The position numbers were made by a program, and so were the translations under genes. Shown piece by piece: positions 62,373 to 64,000 of a DNA stretch of 64,000 nt. The notes beneath the pieces were generated by a model, which saw only the letters and a program-made list of their open reading frames with translations, did no database searches and was not told where the DNA came from. How positions within the stretch are numbered: the first letter of the stretch is position 1; each line of letters starts with the position of its first letter. This stretch comes from Desulfosporosinus fructosivorans (lineage in GTDB: Bacteria > Bacillota > Desulfitobacteriia > Desulfitobacteriales > Desulfitobacteriaceae), in contig NZ_SPQQ01000004.1 in the NCBI RefSeq assembly GCF_004766045.1, positions 372,001 through 436,000 on the forward strand. Direction: 5' to 3'.

Positions 62373-62444
62373 CTCCACCTCTTTCGCATGTTGTTCTAAT
62401 AACTATGCGGAAGAGGAGACAATTGTGCTTTTCCACTTTATAAT

Positions 62445-62485
62445 AAAAAAACTGCCTGCCCGATCTTCGGGTAGGCGGTTTTTTT
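62445..62485 (-). terminator. Terminator upstream of sigK
   Basis: On the minus strand ACCGCCT-ACCCGA pairs with TCGGGCAGGCAGT and is flanked by runs of seven A and seven T. It closes the DivIVA-like gene pair and could also work in the other direction. Confidence 0.88.
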
Positions 62486-62577
62486 AGGGTTGAATTCTAA
62501 TATGTTGTTTCCGAGACCAATAGTCACCTTTGAGTTACGTCGAGTCGCATACGAAAATGGAGCATACTGTAACTGTA

Positions 62578-63582
62578 TTACTCTTCCTCTCTAGGTAATA
62601 TCATATGGATAATAAGATCGGATAATCTACCTTCATCCTTGGCCCGTTGCATTATATTAGATGTAATCGGTTCATCCTTATGAATGATTATTTGTCCAGA
62701 ACTGTCCGTAATATCTTCACCCGCCACTCTCCCAATAATATTCATATCGCTGACAGCGGAAATGTCTTCGTGTGCACCAGAATGCAACTGTTCGTTAGGA
62801 ATCGCCTCCAGCGTAGTTTTAGAATCTCCCAAGTGCTGAAAGATATCTACTTTCGTCTCTGAATCAAATGTCGCAGCTACTTCTTGTATACTAGGATTTC
62901 TTTTTTCAGGACTACCTTGCTGGGCGCTTTCCAGATCACTATAAACGATCTCTTTTTCCTCTTCGCTTTCTCGAGAGTCTGTCATCATATCGCTAGTTAT
63001 ACTATTTACATCTGTTTTTATAGTAGATTCAAGAGTCGACGCACTCGATACCATTTGAATAATTAATTCTTTCACTCGGCTAGTTGGTTCTTCTACCCAA
63101 TATCCCTTACCTAGATATGTTTGCTCCGATTCGTTATCCTTTAAAACTCCAATATTTATATTTTTCCGTCGTTCTTGTCCTCTAGCTATTTCAACAATAT
63201 TTTTTAGTTCTATTGCGATGATTTCTGTTTCCTTTTCTATATCTTTATCAATCTCAGCAATGATATTTTCTAAAACTTGTGTTTTCTGACGAATAGTTTT
63301 ACCTATGGCTAGAACTTCCATATCAACATCTAGATCTATATACTCAGATATCCTTGCTACTCTTTTATCCGCTAGCTCTAGTAGAATCGCAGCGGGAAAA
63401 GAATCATTTGTATCTGTCAAAGTACTAAATTCATGTCTGAGGATCTCAGTTTCCCTTTGACATTCTTCGATTTTTTTCGAAAGTTCCTCTAACTCTGCCT
63501 CTTGAGACATTTTTAATTTATTGATATACTCTTCCACTTCAGTTTTTCTAAATCCCCATATTTTACCTTTAAGCTTTAACAT
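62578..63582 (-). CDS. DivIVA-like coiled-coil protein with unusual C-terminal module
   Basis: The 334-aa protein starts MLKLKGKIWGFRKTEVEEYI, resembling the DivIVA membrane-binding N-terminus (G-F/Y-x-x-x-E-V). A coiled coil spans about 20-60 and a helical, charged region 60-150. An acidic low-complexity stretch lies at about 180-270. The last 50 residues contain GRVAGEDITDSSGQIIIHKD then EPITSNIMQRAKDEG, a G-x-x-x-x-EDI-x-D-x-x-G-x-x-I pattern like small beta modules seen in RNA polymerase beta and some envelope proteins. ATG 63582 overlaps the preceding gene by 14 bases; 63648 lies deeper inside it. Function unknown; a division or septum role is inferred only from DivIVA likeness. Confidence 0.62.
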   Translation of the reverse strand: MLKLKGKIWGFRKTEVEEYINKLKMSQEAELEELSKKIEECQRETEILRHEFSTLTDTNDSFPAAILLELADKRVARISEYIDLDVDMEVLAIGKTIRQKTQVLENIIAEIDKDIEKETEIIAIELKNIVEIARGQERRKNINIGVLKDNESEQTYLGKGYWVEEPTSRVKELIIQMVSSASTLESTIKTDVNSITSDMMTDSRESEEEKEIVYSDLESAQQGSPEKRNPSIQEVAATFDSETKVDIFQHLGDSKTTLEAIPNEQLHSGAHEDISAVSDMNIIGRVAGEDITDSSGQIIIHKDEPITSNIMQRAKDEGRLSDLIIHMILPREEE

Positions 63583-64000
63583 TTGCTTCACCGTCTTCTT
63601 CCCAGTTAAGCATAGTACCATAACGTGTGGCCGTTGCCAAAAGCTCATTACTCATTTCACTCAAAACAATATGCAACCTTAGCAATTCCTTATTACGTTC
63701 ACTTATCAATGTTGTTAAATCTAACTCTTTTTTTTTCATGTCCTCAATAGCTGCAATTACCCTTCCCGTACCGCTAAGGTGCGCTGAAAGTAATCGACTG
63801 AAAATATCATCTTGCAAAGATAACTTAGGTGCTAATTCTTGTCCTAATTTCTCAACTTCTTTTAGCAATGTTTCTTTTTGTTGAACTTGGATTTCAAGTC
63901 CTCGTCGGAGTTCCTCGCGTTTCTGAACGAATTCTTGATCAATACACGAAAGCTCAGAAGCGACAGACACTGGATCATATCCGATAAAGGAACGTTTAAA
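63569..64000 (-). CDS. Coiled-coil protein, DivIVA-like N-terminus, cut by window edge
   Basis: The frame is open to the right window edge, so the start lies outside; a GTG at 63970 is possible but the residues before it (KRSFIGYDPVSVASEL) look like the conserved DivIVA start G-Y-D-P-x-x-V. The visible 143 residues are almost entirely helical and charged (EFVQKREELRRGLEIQVQQK, then LISERNKELLRLHIVLSEM), with heptads typical of a coiled coil. The stop overlaps the next DivIVA-like gene, so the two are co-translated. No known function. Confidence 0.65.
   Translation of the reverse strand, partial: FKRSFIGYDPVSVASELSCIDQEFVQKREELRRGLEIQVQQKETLLKEVEKLGQELAPKLSLQDDIFSRLLSAHLSGTGRVIAAIEDMKKKELDLTTLISERNKELLRLHIVLSEMSNELLATATRYGTMLNWEEDGEANVKA

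Noticed and set aside
1..64000. CRISPR array, prophage, defence island or transposase
   Set aside because: No regularly spaced direct repeats, cas-like genes, phage structural genes or transposase motifs were found on either strand.

Overview
This 64 kb window comes from an endospore-forming, anaerobic, low-to-medium GC member of the Firmicutes. The gene content and order (spo0A-spoIVB-recN-argR-nadK-tlyA-dxs-ispA-xseBA, the complete spoIIIA operon, pro-SigK, ferredoxin-dependent 2-oxoacid oxidoreductase, NfnAB) most resemble Desulfosporosinus/Desulfitobacterium-type Peptococcaceae. That placement is from memory of gene order, not from a search. Every convincing protein gene lies on the minus strand, so the window is read from the right end to the left.

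Region by region, in transcription order. 64.0-61.0 kb: two coiled-coil DivIVA-like proteins, uninterrupted sigK and a YqeG-type HAD phosphatase. 61.0-56.75 kb: shikimate genes aroE, aroC, aroK, aroB with a lone pseudopilin gene between aroE and aroC, closed by a terminator. 56.6-46.5 kb: a type IV pilus/pseudopilus cluster (four minor pilins, pilB, pilT, pilC, pilin, prepilin peptidase, a pilM-pilN fusion, pilO, a LysM protein). Three genes here carry apparent single-base frameshifts. 46.3-44.1 kb: aroQ, pepQ, efp. 43.8-41.5 kb: a membrane PAS-GGDEF-EAL protein. 41.3-35.9 kb: spoIIIAA-AH plus a possible 40-aa membrane protein. 35.7-32.4 kb: a carboxyltransferase-BCCP fusion and accC behind a good sigma-A promoter. 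32.2-30.4 kb: Asp23, AmaP, DUF2273, nusB. 30.2-26.3 kb: nfnA, nfnB, folD, fchA. 26.1-17.3 kb: xseA, xseB, ispA, a DUF212-type membrane protein, dxs, tlyA, nadK, argR, recN. 17.0-14.7 kb: spoIVB, spo0A. 14.4-13.2 kb: a stand-alone RNA polymerase alpha-CTD protein, a Spo0E-like phosphatase and a likely small RNA gene. 13.2-6.6 kb: a sigma-54 activator, a textbook -24/-12 promoter, leucine dehydrogenase, a P-loop ATPase and a four-subunit 2-oxoacid:ferredoxin oxidoreductase, which together read as a branched-chain amino acid oxidation module. 6.5-0 kb: Nudix hydrolase, spoIIM, alanine dehydrogenase, a DUF4227-like protein, xerD, deoB, punA and the start of pdp.

Genes cooperate as sporulation control (spo0A, spo0E-like, spoIVB, spoIIIA, spoIIM, sigK), fermentative electron flow (2-oxoacid oxidoreductase, NfnAB, amino-acid dehydrogenases), C1-folate chemistry (folD, fchA), isoprenoid supply (dxs, ispA), aromatic synthesis (aroE/C/K/B/Q) and nucleoside salvage (deoB, punA, pdp). 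At least three families of short dispersed repeats lie in the gaps. No tRNA, rRNA, CRISPR array, complete insertion sequence or prophage was seen.
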